This document shows, piece after piece, positions 17,337 to 26,002 of a stretch of 64,000 nucleotides of DNA. Source of the stretch: Candidatus Neomicrothrix sp. UBA814. GTDB lineage: Bacteria > Actinomycetota > Acidimicrobiia > Acidimicrobiales > Poriferisodalaceae. The position numbers and the translations under genes were made by a program. Each line of letters opens with the position of its first letter. The stretch's first letter is position 1. The notes beneath the pieces were generated by a model. The model saw nothing but the letters and a program-made list of their open reading frames with translations, had not been told where the DNA came from and made no database searches. The stretch covers positions 130,744-194,743 of the forward strand of contig DBIA01000027.1 of NCBI GenBank assembly GCA_002296525.1. Direction: 5' to 3'.

Positions 17337-17785
17337 TGTCCGCCTTTTGACTCCCATCCCATCGTGCGAGCTGCGTAGAGGGTGTCGGTGTATTCCTCCA
17401 TACGAGTTATCTGACCTTCCGCGCATGAATACACCCAGCAGTATTGATTGTCGTAGAGCTGCCCCATGGCCCTCGTAGTAGCGGTAAGTCTTTGCTGAAC
17501 CGCAGCAGAGCCGTTATCGACGATCATGCTGCGGATCTCCAAATTGAATGGCTGAGATATATCGAATGTCTCTTTTATAGTTCGACCACCTAATTCTTCA
17601 GCTACGGCGTCTCTACCCTGTACGACCCCGTTTGTATCCGAACCGCCAGTTCCGACTTCTCCGGCTGTCGCCGGCAGCTGCCAGACAACGTCGTCGCTTA
17701 AACAAGACTTGATTTCTTCTCGGTCGCCGCGGGTTAAAGCGTTGTAGTAGCGCTCAATAAGCGCTCGCGTTTCTTCAGTGTTCAT
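17333..17785 (-). CDS. SnoaL-like / ketosteroid isomerase-related protein
   Basis: A 150-residue NTF2-fold protein: N-terminal helix (RALIERYYNALTRGD), then SCLSDDVVWQLP and GRDAVAEEL, ending in QITRMEEYTDTLYA. These are the usual features of SnoaL-like proteins, which form small hydrophobic pockets for isomerisation, hydration or ligand binding. No catalytic assignment is possible. It is the first gene of an operon with ATGA-type overlap into the dienelactone hydrolase. It is divergent from a crotonase across 54 bp. Confidence 0.8.
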   Translation of the reverse strand: MNTEETRALIERYYNALTRGDREEIKSCLSDDVVWQLPATAGEVGTGGSDTNGVVQGRDAVAEELGGRTIKETFDISQPFNLEIRSMIVDNGSAAVQQRLTATTRAMGQLYDNQYCWVYSCAEGQITRMEEYTDTLYAARTMGWESKGGQ

Positions 17786-17827
17786 TCCTGTAGTCCATCA
17801 TGTCCGACGTCTTCGTGCTTCACTGCC

Positions 17828-17833
17828 TACCAT
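17828..17833 (+). promoter_or_regulatory. -10 hexamer, leaderless type
   Basis: TACCAT six bases before the ATG at 17840 of the crotonase gene. Confidence 0.55.
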
Positions 17834-17839
17834 CAGGCC

Positions 17840-18655
17840 ATGAAACAACTCGACTGGACCCCTGAATATTTCCTTTACGAAATGACACGACCTCATGTCG
17901 CGCAGATAACCATCAATCGCCCAGAAGTGAGAAATGCCATCAATACCCCAGCTCACAAGGAGTGGAGCGACCTACTTGACCACGCCGCTAGCGATGATGA
18001 CGTGTGGATGGTCGTGGTAACTGGCATGGGCGACAAAGCCTTCTGCGCGGGACGAGACTTGAAATACCTCTCTCGGATTCAGCATGCATCGGAAGAAGAA
18101 AAGAGGGTCGACAACGACGTTATGGAAACGGTTGTCAAATTGATCGAACGATTCGACTATCCCAAGCCACTTATTGCCAAAGTAAACGGCGTAGCTCTAG
18201 GAGGTGGATTTGAGGTGGCGATGGCGTGCGACCTTGTCATCGCTGCAGAGCATGTCGAATTTGCGCTCCCAGAACCTAGAAGGGGTATTTACGCGGGTGG
18301 AGGTGGTGTGCATCGGCTTCCGAGACAAGTTCCTTTGAAGCTAGCGATGGAATATCTGCTCACTGGCAAATCAATGACCGCGACACGAGCGGTTGAGATT
18401 GGCATCATTAATCAGGTCGTACCATATTCGGAGCTGGACGAAGCCGTGGACGCCCTAATCGACCAAATTATGCTCGGCGCGCCGCTTTCCCTTCAAGCTA
18501 CAAAGCAAGCGGCGATGAGGGGACTGGATCGACCGTTAGGTGAAGCGTTCTACGGCGACTATCCGGCGGTTCGAGCAATGATGGAAAGCGACGATGCTCG
18601 CGAAGGCCCGCTTGCTTTCGCGGAGAAACGCCCACCCGAATGGAAAGGTCGATAA
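17840..18655 (+). CDS. Enoyl-CoA hydratase/isomerase (crotonase family)
   Basis: A 271-residue crotonase-fold enzyme. The CoA-binding and oxyanion motifs are AFCAGRDL (68-74) and the glycine-rich GVALGGGFEVAMACD block (about 113-127). The EFALPEPRRGI step normally carries a catalytic acid residue. It should hydrate, isomerise or otherwise act on an enoyl-CoA in beta-oxidation-like degradation. Exact chemistry within the crotonase superfamily cannot be read from these motifs. A TACCAT box six bases upstream supports the start at 17840. It ends 3 bp from a convergent DMT transporter. Confidence 0.9.
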   Translation: MKQLDWTPEYFLYEMTRPHVAQITINRPEVRNAINTPAHKEWSDLLDHAASDDDVWMVVVTGMGDKAFCAGRDLKYLSRIQHASEEEKRVDNDVMETVVKLIERFDYPKPLIAKVNGVALGGGFEVAMACDLVIAAEHVEFALPEPRRGIYAGGGGVHRLPRQVPLKLAMEYLLTGKSMTATRAVEIGIINQVVPYSELDEAVDALIDQIMLGAPLSLQATKQAAMRGLDRPLGEAFYGDYPAVRAMMESDDAREGPLAFAEKRPPEWKGR

Positions 18656-18658
18656 CGC

Positions 18659-19549
18659 TTACGACTTTTCCTCAGCATCTCTTGCGGATTGGCCAAGAAC
18701 AATGACACCCAAAGCGACGAGAACCACTGCCATGCCCACGAACTGAAGAGCTACAACCTCCTCTCCGAGAAATACCCAGGCCATGACTGTTGCAGTAACT
18801 GGAATGGCAAGTGTCAGCGTCGAACCTAGCCAAGCAGGAATTCTGCTGAGCGACCAGTTCATCAACATGTGAGAAGTGAAACCCGGCCCTATTGATAAGA
18901 CAACTAACCAGATCCAAGCATTGCCAGATGGCATATCGAAAACTTGGCCTGATGCCAAAGCAAACGGAGTCGCAAAAAGCGCGCAGATCAGAGCGGTCGC
19001 TCCGGTGTATTGCGACGACTCGATATGTCGGCTGCTGATTTTAGAGAACACAAAATATCCGGTCCACGCCGCCACTGTTGCTACGGACAGCAAGTCGCCT
19101 TTAGGGCTCCAACCCTGAACCCCCGTAGAGCCGAACATCACTATTGCGACACCGCACATGGCCAACAGCGCTAGCCCCCAGTGGTGCCGTTTAGGTTTTT
19201 CACCGAATAGCCGACCTGCGATCAGCAGCATAATAAGCGGTTGACACGAGCCAATTACTGTTGCGTTAGCAACCGTGGTTAAACGAAGCGCTGAGAAAAA
19301 AAGCATGATGTCCGCGCCCAAAGAGACTCCACCACGCCACGAAAACTTTAATGATTCTTTCCGAAGTGGGGTGCCTCGAAGCTTCAAGAACAACAAAACG
19401 ATGAACGCGTAAATCCACATCCGCCAAAAAACAACTGCGAGTGCTCCGAGCTCAGTTATGCCCTTTGCGATTACGCCTGAAGCCGCCCAACCAACCATTG
19501 CGATAGCGGCAGCCGGTATACCTCTGCCTGAGTCGTTATGTCCTCTCAC
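18659..19549 (-). CDS. EamA/DMT-family transporter
   Basis: A 296-residue integral membrane protein with about ten hydrophobic helices arranged as two EamA repeats. The first includes GWAASGVIAKGITELG and LRLTTVANATVIGSCQPL; the second includes WLGSTLTLAIPVTATVMAWVFLGEEV. DMT members export or import metabolites, often amino acids, by secondary transport; substrate unknown. The GTG start at 19549 is the first in-frame start upstream of helix 1. It lies downstream of the acetoacetyl-CoA synthetase gene on the same strand, separated by 94 bp that hold a modest imperfect hairpin but no U-tract. Confidence 0.85.
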   Translation of the reverse strand: MRGHNDSGRGIPAAAIAMVGWAASGVIAKGITELGALAVVFWRMWIYAFIVLLFLKLRGTPLRKESLKFSWRGGVSLGADIMLFFSALRLTTVANATVIGSCQPLIMLLIAGRLFGEKPKRHHWGLALLAMCGVAIVMFGSTGVQGWSPKGDLLSVATVAAWTGYFVFSKISSRHIESSQYTGATALICALFATPFALASGQVFDMPSGNAWIWLVVLSIGPGFTSHMLMNWSLSRIPAWLGSTLTLAIPVTATVMAWVFLGEEVVALQFVGMAVVLVALGVIVLGQSARDAEEKS

Positions 19550-19643
19550 CCGAACATCAATTCCGTGACATATCTTGCCGTCCCCCTGCGCATCTGTTCA
19601 GGATGCCACCGAATGGACAGTGGCGTCATAGGAAAGTGGCCAA

Positions 19644-21590
19644 CTACTGAATATCTGTCAATTTGGGGTGATTGCGGAAATGTTCCAATGCTTGTGGGTC
19701 ATCGATCGCTTCGACATTCTTGACTGTTCTGCCATGAACGGCATCCCTGACGGCTAGCTCCACCAGTTTCCCGCTGCGAGTTCTCGGAATCGCGGGGACC
19801 TGAGCTACAACCGATGGCACATGTCGAGGAGATGCACCTTCCCGAACTTGAGTTCTGATCTTTTGAGTCAATTCATCGTCGAGCACTAGTCCGTCGCGTA
19901 GGCGAACGAAAAGAATCACTCGAGTATCTGACTGCCATTGTTGCCCAACAACGATGCTTTCGAGGACTTCGTCGATCGCATCAACCTGACGATAGATTTC
20001 GGCGGTGCCAATGCGAATCCCTCCTGGATTCAAGGTCGCGTCAGACCGGCCGGAAATAATCATTCCTCCCTGAGATGTCCATTCGGCAAAATCACCGTGA
20101 TGCCAAACGCCCTCAAAGCGCCCGAAATACGCGTCGTGGTATTTGGCTCCGTCAGGGTCATCCCAAAATTCCAACGGCATCGACGGGAAGGAGTTGCAGC
20201 AAACAAGTTCTCCTTGTTCGCCGGCCTTTAGGCGGCTTCCAAAATCATCGAATACAGCGACGTCCAGGCCAAGTGCTGGGGCTTGAATTTCACCTTGGAA
20301 TACCGGACTGGTGGGGTCCCCAATTACGAAGCACCCGCATATATCTGTTCCCCCTGAAAACGAGGCAAGGTGAATATCGGGCTTCACGGCATCGTACACC
20401 CAGTCGAATCCTTCGGGAGCCAAGGGCGAGCCGGTTGAAGTAATCGTCTCGATACTTGAAAGATCGTGGGTGTCGCGAGGCCTCAGTCCTTCCTTCATCG
20501 CTGCCTCAATGAATTTTGCGCTTACTCCAAACAAATTCGGCTGCAACTCGTCGGCAAGGTCAAAAAGTCGGGATGGTTTGGGGTGAAAAGGCGACCCGTC
20601 GTAAAGGATTAATGAGACCCCAGAAGCGAGACCTCCAACCAGCCAGTTCCACATCATCCATCCGGTGGTGGTGAAGTACATAAGCCGATCACCAGGTCCA
20701 AGGTCACAGTGCAACAGGTGTTCAGACCAATGTTTAAGCAACACTCCACCGGCCTTGTGAACAATGCATTTTGGTTTTCCTGTCGTCCCCGACGAATACA
20801 ACACGTAGATCGGCTGATCGAAACTCAATCGGGTGAACTCAGGTTCGCGGGATTCAGTGTGTGCTAGCCAGTCATCAAGCCCTACAGAAAAAGGAACTTC
20901 CGCTTTTAGAGATTGATGGTCGTAGCTCACCATCACCACACGTTTGAGTGAGGGAAGTTGATTGGCGATCTGAGCAACCTTTGCAGTGACATCGTGACGG
21001 GTGCCGGCATAGGAGTAACTATCGGTCGCTACTAATACCTTTGGCTGAATCTGACCGAAACGGTCTAGAACTCCCGCAGAACCGAAGTCCGGACTTGTCG
21101 AAGAATAAATCGCGCCGAGACTGGCAGCGGCTAAAAAGAAAATGACCGCTTCAGGGCCGTTCGGCAACAACGTAGCTATGCGATCACCTTGTTGCACACC
21201 TTCCGATTTCAAAGCTTGTTGGACCCGAGCGACTGAAAGCCTCAACTCGTCGAAGGTTAATGAGCGCTCGACGACGTCCTCACCCCGATAGGCGATAGCA
21301 ACCTCGTCACCGGATCTCCGCAAATAATTTTCAGCAAGATTGAATTTTGCATGTGGAAAGAAACGAGTTTCGGGACCACCTGCGCCGATATGGCTTATCT
21401 CTCCTAAATCGCCGATACCGGAAGCGAAATCCCATACGGATCTCCAGAATGTGAATTGGTTCTCAACCGACCAGCGATGCAAATCTCCGTAGGTGTTGTC
21501 CGCGAGGGGTAACCCTATTTGATCAGCGAAAGCCCAAAGGTTGGAACCCTCTCGGCGAGTTGAACTTGGTGTCCAAATAGGCTGCTTCAC
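19644..21590 (-). CDS. Acetoacetyl-CoA synthetase
   Basis: A 648-residue adenylate-forming enzyme. It has the AACS-type N-terminal domain (FWRSVWDF region, about 50-60), the AMP-binding P-loop YSSGTTGKPK, a TTTGWMMWNW block and the C-terminal LNPGGIRIGTAEIYRQ segment characteristic of acetoacetyl-CoA synthetases. It activates acetoacetate (or a related ketoacid) to the CoA thioester with ATP. The frame opens to 21692, but the GTG at 21590 has a GGAG Shine-Dalgarno five bases upstream, gives the normal family length and clears the divergent gene. A TACCGT hexamer at 21621-21626 (minus) could be its -10. Confidence 0.92.
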   Translation of the reverse strand: MKQPIWTPSSTRREGSNLWAFADQIGLPLADNTYGDLHRWSVENQFTFWRSVWDFASGIGDLGEISHIGAGGPETRFFPHAKFNLAENYLRRSGDEVAIAYRGEDVVERSLTFDELRLSVARVQQALKSEGVQQGDRIATLLPNGPEAVIFFLAAASLGAIYSSTSPDFGSAGVLDRFGQIQPKVLVATDSYSYAGTRHDVTAKVAQIANQLPSLKRVVMVSYDHQSLKAEVPFSVGLDDWLAHTESREPEFTRLSFDQPIYVLYSSGTTGKPKCIVHKAGGVLLKHWSEHLLHCDLGPGDRLMYFTTTGWMMWNWLVGGLASGVSLILYDGSPFHPKPSRLFDLADELQPNLFGVSAKFIEAAMKEGLRPRDTHDLSSIETITSTGSPLAPEGFDWVYDAVKPDIHLASFSGGTDICGCFVIGDPTSPVFQGEIQAPALGLDVAVFDDFGSRLKAGEQGELVCCNSFPSMPLEFWDDPDGAKYHDAYFGRFEGVWHHGDFAEWTSQGGMIISGRSDATLNPGGIRIGTAEIYRQVDAIDEVLESIVVGQQWQSDTRVILFVRLRDGLVLDDELTQKIRTQVREGASPRHVPSVVAQVPAIPRTRSGKLVELAVRDAVHGRTVKNVEAIDDPQALEHFRNHPKLTDIQ

Positions 21591-21595
21591 GGCTT

Positions 21596-21599
21596 CTCC
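21596..21599 (-). promoter_or_regulatory. Ribosome binding site deciding the GTG start of acetoacetyl-CoA synthetase
   Basis: GGAG on the minus strand, five bases before the GTG at 21590. It selects this start over the ATG at 21692, which would overlap the divergent gene. Confidence 0.55.
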
Positions 21600-21669
21600 G
21601 AGAGTGGTTGCTTGTTGCCTACGGTAGCCGTCAGAACCAATCAACCAGAAGTTGATCGCTTTAGCGGTG

Positions 21670-21675
21670 TAGGGT
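21670..21675 (+). promoter_or_regulatory. -10 hexamer, leaderless type
   Basis: TAGGGT seven bases before the ATG at 21683, with no Shine-Dalgarno in between. Confidence 0.5.
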
Positions 21676-21682
21676 CCCCAAT

Positions 21683-22465
21683 ATGAGGGCAATATGTGAT
21701 GACTTAGACGCTGAGACCGAGGCGCTGCACGAGGTAGTCGCGGGACTTACCGAGGACGAATGGCGTCTGCCGACTCCAGCCGACGGTTGGGATACCCATG
21801 AGACCATTATCCACTTAGGAATGGCAGATGTCGCAGCTAGTCTTGCGGTGCTGGACCCAACCGAGTTCGAGGAAACAAAGCAACAAATGCTTCGGGGTGA
21901 AGGAGACCTTCACACTTTTGGCGGTCTAGACGTACGAACTATGAGCGGATCTGACCTTTGGCAATGGTTCGCCGGCGAGAGATCTCGCATGACTGAAGCC
22001 TTCCGAGCTATAGGGCCTAAGGACCGCATACCGTGGTTTGGGCCCGACATGAGCGCGCTGTCTTTCGCTACCGCCCGACTAATGGAGACTTGGTCCCACA
22101 GTCACGACGTAGCGGATACTTTTGGTGCCGAATATCCGCAAACAGACCGGCTCCGACACGTAGCTCATATTGGGGTGACGACCCGTGGTTGGAGTTATGT
22201 CAATAGAGGACTGCAGCCGCCTGACAGTCCTGTACGAATTGAACTCACATCTCCGAGTGGCGAAGTCTGGACCTGGGGCCCTGAGGACTGCGAAGACCGA
22301 GTAGTCGCTGACTCCTACGAATTTTGTCTGGTTGTAACCCAGCGGCGTCGAGCGAGGGAAGCAGAGCTGGAAATCACGGGTGACCTCGCAGCGGAGTGGA
22401 TGGAGATTGCACAAGCCTTCGCGGGACCACCAACTGATGCGCCCGAAGGGCGGGTTGGCGGATAG
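21683..22465 (+). CDS. TIGR03084-type protein with maleylpyruvate isomerase-like (DinB fold) N-terminal domain
   Basis: A 260-residue protein with an N-terminal DinB/MDMPI four-helix domain: DLDAETEALHEVVAGLTEDEW, GWDTHETIIHLG (the expected metal histidine at about residue 44), then ETWSHSHDVAD around 137-147 supplying further histidines. These positions fit a metal site typical of mycothiol-dependent or DinB-like proteins. The C-terminal half is specific to the TIGR03084 group, whose reaction is not established. It is divergent from acetoacetyl-CoA synthetase and followed 13 bp later by coaE. Confidence 0.8.
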   Translation: MRAICDDLDAETEALHEVVAGLTEDEWRLPTPADGWDTHETIIHLGMADVAASLAVLDPTEFEETKQQMLRGEGDLHTFGGLDVRTMSGSDLWQWFAGERSRMTEAFRAIGPKDRIPWFGPDMSALSFATARLMETWSHSHDVADTFGAEYPQTDRLRHVAHIGVTTRGWSYVNRGLQPPDSPVRIELTSPSGEVWTWGPEDCEDRVVADSYEFCLVVTQRRRAREAELEITGDLAAEWMEIAQAFAGPPTDAPEGRVGG

Positions 22466-22478
22466 CGCCAACATTCTC

Positions 22479-23102
22479 ATGCTAATTGTCGGTCTAACGG
22501 GCGGAATGGGAGTTGGTAAGTCAACAGTTGCTGGGCTCTTATCCGACTTGGGCGCCGAGGTGGTTGATGTCGATGCCCTCGGCCGTCAAATACTTGAACC
22601 TGGTGGCTTGGCTGTCTCATCAATAATTGATCGGTTTGGACCAACGGTGTCATCTGAGGATGGTGGCATCGATCGGACTGCTTTAGCCTCAATAGTTTTC
22701 GGTGACGGAGATCAGCTAAGCGCTCTGGAAGAGATCTCTCACCCAGCTATCAATGAGCTCCTAGACAAAGCTGTGGATGACCTCGAAAAACCTGATTCCA
22801 TAGTCGTGTATGACATGGCAGTTCTTGTCGAGAGTCGCCTTGGGTATGAAACAAAACATCCCTATGAAGTGGTGGTCGTGGTCGAAGCCCCCATGCAAGA
22901 GCGTCTCGACCGTCTACAAGATCAACGCGGCATAAAACCTGAAGATGCGTTGGCCAGAATCGAATCACAGGCCTCTGATGAAGAGCGCCGAGCCGTGGCT
23001 CAGTTCATCATTGCAAACGGGGGTGACCTGGATGCTTTGGTTGACGCCACAGCTGAGTTGTGGGATGAACTTCAACAACTCTTAGCTTCCAAAATGCGTT
23101 GA
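22479..23102 (+). CDS. coaE: Dephospho-CoA kinase
   Basis: A 207-residue kinase of the last CoA biosynthesis step, phosphorylating the 3'-hydroxyl of dephospho-CoA. The P-loop is GGMGVGKST (8-16), followed by VVDVDALGRQILEPGG, where the DxD binds Mg and substrate. A lid region with RLDRLQDQRG lies near 140. Length matches the family. The frame is open from 22380, but the ATG at 22479 is two residues before the first beta strand and does not overlap the preceding gene. In many actinobacteria coaE lies near core replication genes; here it sits among thioesterases and CoA-ester enzymes. Confidence 0.93.
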   Translation: MLIVGLTGGMGVGKSTVAGLLSDLGAEVVDVDALGRQILEPGGLAVSSIIDRFGPTVSSEDGGIDRTALASIVFGDGDQLSALEEISHPAINELLDKAVDDLEKPDSIVVYDMAVLVESRLGYETKHPYEVVVVVEAPMQERLDRLQDQRGIKPEDALARIESQASDEERRAVAQFIIANGGDLDALVDATAELWDELQQLLASKMR

Positions 23103-23103
23103 A

Positions 23104-23916
23104 ATGAAACGGCGATCCTACCCACCCAAACATCACATACTTAGACATCTGCGCCTGCGGCATCAGGTAGACGATGATGGCAATGTCAGTGCCACGATGC
23201 CAATTCTCCCAGATTTGCTTGACGCTGGGGGCTGGTTGCGTCTCGGCGCCGTTGCGACCTTGGTTGATTCAGTAGCAGGACACCATGGAGTTCTGCAGGT
23301 TGATCCAGACTGGGTTGCCACCCTAGAACTAGGAACGGTCATAAACAGGCGAGCCGAAGGCACCGAAGTAGTGGCCCATTGTCGGCCCCTGCGAATCGGA
23401 CGAAACAATGTCGTCACCGAAACCACTATCGATGATGAGCATGGTGAGGTTGGTCGATCAATCTGCACCTACGCGCGCTTGCCAGCTCGAAGTGACAACC
23501 CCAGTGTGGGAACCGCGCGAGGTCAAGTAGTTGACTACGCCGAAGAGGAAGAGTCGCCGCGTCCGTCGCTTGATGACTACCTGCAAATCACGGTAGATCC
23601 GGATGAACCCATTATCGAGTTGCCGCATCATCCGCAGATTCATAATTCCTTCGGATCCATACAAGGTGGAGCAGTAGCCGTACTGGTTGACGCGATGGCC
23701 GCTCACATAGGAAAACTGACTTTTGACGCTCCCACCCGATGCGTCCAGGCAGAGGTTCATTACTTGGCGCAGGCTAAATCTGGTCCGTTTAGGGTGGAAG
23801 GCGAAGCGCTCAGAGTCGATGACCAATCCGTAACAAGCAGAATCAGGATTGTTGACAAAGGAAACGAAAATCGGTTACTCGACGTAGCGACGGCAACGGC
23901 GAAATTGATCGAATGA
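23104..23916 (+). CDS. Tandem hotdog thioesterase-like protein
   Basis: A 270-residue protein made of two PaaI-type hotdog domains. The first (about 15-125) contains GGWLRLGAVATLVDSVAG. The second (about 150-268) contains NSFGSIQGGAVAVLVDAMAAH, matching the hotdog central helix with its GG-x-x-x-x-D/L step. These proteins hydrolyse or bind acyl-CoAs. In the second domain the N...GG...D pattern is kept, so that half is the likelier catalytic unit. It begins 1 bp after the coaE stop and is followed by an SDR gene, suggesting one transcript. Confidence 0.82.
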   Translation: MKRRSYPPKHHILRHLRLRHQVDDDGNVSATMPILPDLLDAGGWLRLGAVATLVDSVAGHHGVLQVDPDWVATLELGTVINRRAEGTEVVAHCRPLRIGRNNVVTETTIDDEHGEVGRSICTYARLPARSDNPSVGTARGQVVDYAEEEESPRPSLDDYLQITVDPDEPIIELPHHPQIHNSFGSIQGGAVAVLVDAMAAHIGKLTFDAPTRCVQAEVHYLAQAKSGPFRVEGEALRVDDQSVTSRIRIVDKGNENRLLDVATATAKLIE

Positions 23917-23932
23917 ACGATTAGGAGCATTT

Positions 23933-24724
23933 ATGGACCTTGGATTGAAGGACAAAGTCGTCTTAATTTCTGGCTCCTATCGCGGAACTGGCGCGGGCAC
24001 AGCAAATGTCTTTGCCAGCGAAGGTGCAACAGTGGCGGTTCATGGCCACGAAGCAGGTCAGGCAGACGAAGTGGTGGAACAAATTGGAGCCAACGGCGGC
24101 AAAGCGACTGCGGTTCACGGCAGTCTGACTTCGTCAGAAGGCATTGAGTCCATAGTTTCCCAAATTGAAAAATCCTGTGGATCGATCGATGTTCTAGTCA
24201 ACAACTATGGGACTCCGGGTAACACGTCTTGGAGTGATCCTGCAGAGCGCTGGCATGAAGCATGGGATATCAACGTCGTGAGCGGAGTTAGGTTGACCCA
24301 ACGAGTACTCCCCGCGATGAGGGAACGAAGATGGGGCAGGGTGATCTTTTTGGGAACCGTCGGTACCGAACAACCAGGCCAAAACAACCCTGACTACTAC
24401 GCCTCAAAAGCTGCGTTACCAGTTGTAGTGCGCAGCCTTGCTAAAGAACTCCGCGGCTCTGGAGTTACAGCGAACCTGGTTAGCCCAGGGATTATCGCTA
24501 CCGCCGAGGTTCGTTCGGCTTTGGAAAAACGTGCAGGTCGACACGACATACGAGGGTGGGATGAAGTTCAGCGCTGGGCTTTGGAAAACTCCGCCCCTAA
24601 CCTGACCGGGGGCATACCTGACCCCGAAGAAATTGGAAGGTACGTCGCCTTTATTGCAAGTGAAGCAGCCTGGCATATCACTGGCTCCGACTTAAAAGTC
24701 GATGGAGGAACAGTAGACGCGTAG
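23933..24724 (+). CDS. Short-chain dehydrogenase/reductase (SDR)
   Basis: A 263-residue classical SDR. The cofactor motif is SGSYRGTGAG (about 13-22), an altered TGxxxGxG. NNYG replaces the usual NNAG at about 90. The catalytic Y155-x-x-x-K159 is present (DYYASK). The C terminus ends in the usual GSDLKVDGG. It should oxidise or reduce a hydroxy/keto group using NAD(P), and its position after coaE and thioesterase genes suggests a CoA-ester or fatty-acid intermediate. AGGAG at 23923-23927 is a strong Shine-Dalgarno for the ATG at 23933. Confidence 0.87.
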   Translation: MDLGLKDKVVLISGSYRGTGAGTANVFASEGATVAVHGHEAGQADEVVEQIGANGGKATAVHGSLTSSEGIESIVSQIEKSCGSIDVLVNNYGTPGNTSWSDPAERWHEAWDINVVSGVRLTQRVLPAMRERRWGRVIFLGTVGTEQPGQNNPDYYASKAALPVVVRSLAKELRGSGVTANLVSPGIIATAEVRSALEKRAGRHDIRGWDEVQRWALENSAPNLTGGIPDPEEIGRYVAFIASEAAWHITGSDLKVDGGTVDA

Positions 24725-24754
24725 TGGTTGGCATCATGCTCCAAGCTACGGTTC

Positions 24755-25561
24755 ATGGTCATGAGTGCGCTCCCGGGGTTAGTGGCCTTCGACATTGATG
24801 GCACGCTGTTGCGTTCAGATGGATCACTCTCGAATCGGGTGCGTCAAGCGCTACAAGAAGTTAAAAGTCGAGGATGCATTGTTGTTCTTGCAACTGGCCG
24901 GCCCTGGATGCAAGTTGCTGCGCTCGCCGGCGAACTGGCTGTTGATTACAGCGTCTGTCTTAACGGAGCAACGGTGTTCCAATCCGATGGTTCGCTTTTT
25001 GCAATGAGCACCATTCCTGAAGAATTTAAACTAAAAGGAGCGGAGATAGCGCGGAATCACTTTCCAGGTATTGCTCTAGCTGCCGATATGGCCGACGGAC
25101 GACATATATGGGACGAACATTTCATTCATGATTTCCCGCCTGATTTTGAGATCAACCCAACCAGAGTTGCGGACGCCCTCACTGCAATTGATGGTCCCGT
25201 GTTGACCTGGCTTCTTGACTGCAAAGAAGTTGACCCCAGAAAAGTTATTTCAGACCTTACGGGTCTTTTGCCCCCAGCGATAGAAGTTCGGCCGTCAGGT
25301 CTCGAAACACCTGAAATAGTGAAAGCAGGGGTGAGTAAAGGCAGCGGATTGAACTCAGTAGCCCAAAAAATAGGAATAGATCCCGCCGAATCCTGGGCGT
25401 TTGGAGACGGTCTAAATGACATAGAGATGTTTCAGTGGGCTGGTCGCTCATTTGCTATGGGGAACGGTCACCCCACAGTTCTATCGATAGCGGATCAAGT
25501 GTTGCCCAGCCATGACGATGACGGAATTGCTATGGCGCTTGAGGCACTTCTCGCTCGCTAA
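24755..25561 (+). CDS. Cof-type HAD hydrolase
   Basis: A 268-residue HAD phosphatase of the Cof/IIB type. Motif I is DIDGT (nucleophile D13, D15), motif II LATGRP, motif III lysine in GVSKGSG and motif IV GDGLNDIEM. A cap domain lies between motifs II and III. Members dephosphorylate sugar phosphates, FMN or related metabolites in the cytosol; the substrate is not readable. Two closely spaced ATGs (24755, 24761) are both plausible. The TTG at 24728 is rejected because it adds an unconserved leader. It overlaps a convergent small gene by 4 bp. Confidence 0.87.
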   Translation: MVMSALPGLVAFDIDGTLLRSDGSLSNRVRQALQEVKSRGCIVVLATGRPWMQVAALAGELAVDYSVCLNGATVFQSDGSLFAMSTIPEEFKLKGAEIARNHFPGIALAADMADGRHIWDEHFIHDFPPDFEINPTRVADALTAIDGPVLTWLLDCKEVDPRKVISDLTGLLPPAIEVRPSGLETPEIVKAGVSKGSGLNSVAQKIGIDPAESWAFGDGLNDIEMFQWAGRSFAMGNGHPTVLSIADQVLPSHDDDGIAMALEALLAR

Positions 25562-25872
25562 AGATCAGACTCTTCCAAGAACAGTGCCGTATGTGGCGCG
25601 AAATAGATCCTCCATGCCTGAAGAATGCCGCCGTTGGGGCCTGTGCGGAGTTTGACATGGTCACCTTCAGCTAAATGCACCTCAATTATTGGGCTTTGTA
25701 ACCACATCAGACGCATTCTTATTTGGTGAACTCCGGTACTTATTTCGAAGGTTTGCTGTTTATCGTTCTTCACACGTCCGATTGTTTTGCCATCAACCCT
25801 GATCTGGTACGCACGAACCGTGTCCCGGTAATGGTGGATACGGTCGATGGTCACTTGAGCTAACTCAGCCAA
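25558..25872 (-). CDS. Small beta-rich conserved-looking protein, unknown function
   Basis: A 104-residue protein with alternating beta-type segments: VTIDRIHHYRDTVRAYQIRVDGKTIGRVKND, then QQTFEISTGVHQIRMRL and PIIEVHLAEGDHVKLRTG. The DGKTIGRVKND turn and the STGVH step recall PEGA-like or small accessory beta-sandwich domains, which is a weak resemblance only. A GGAGG Shine-Dalgarno lies five bases before the ATG at 25872, which supports a real gene. It converges on the HAD gene with a 4-bp overlap and is divergent from the acyl-CoA dehydrogenase. I do not recognise its function. Confidence 0.65.
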   Translation of the reverse strand: MAELAQVTIDRIHHYRDTVRAYQIRVDGKTIGRVKNDKQQTFEISTGVHQIRMRLMWLQSPIIEVHLAEGDHVKLRTGPNGGILQAWRIYFAPHTALFLEESDL

Positions 25873-25991
25873 CGTTGCCTCCGGTGCTGCAGTTCGTAGA
25901 TCTGAAGTTACCGCGCTGACTAACTGTTCTCTAACCGCAGTCGCAGGTAGCGTGAAGGGAACGAATCAATTACCCCACCCCGACCCCCGCC

Positions 25992-25995
25992 GGAG
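25992..25995 (+). promoter_or_regulatory. Ribosome binding site deciding the acyl-CoA dehydrogenase start
   Basis: GGAG seven bases before the ATG at 26003. It selects this start over the in-frame GTG at 25952. A TAGCGT at 25948-25953 may be the -10, giving a leader of roughly 40 nt. Confidence 0.5.
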
Positions 25996-26002
25996 CGATC
26001 AA

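Noticed and set aside
19550..19643. Imperfect hairpin between the DMT transporter and acetoacetyl-CoA synthetase as a terminator
   Set aside because: Pairs GATGCCAC with GTGGCGTC through a wobble, but no U-tract follows, so termination is not supported.
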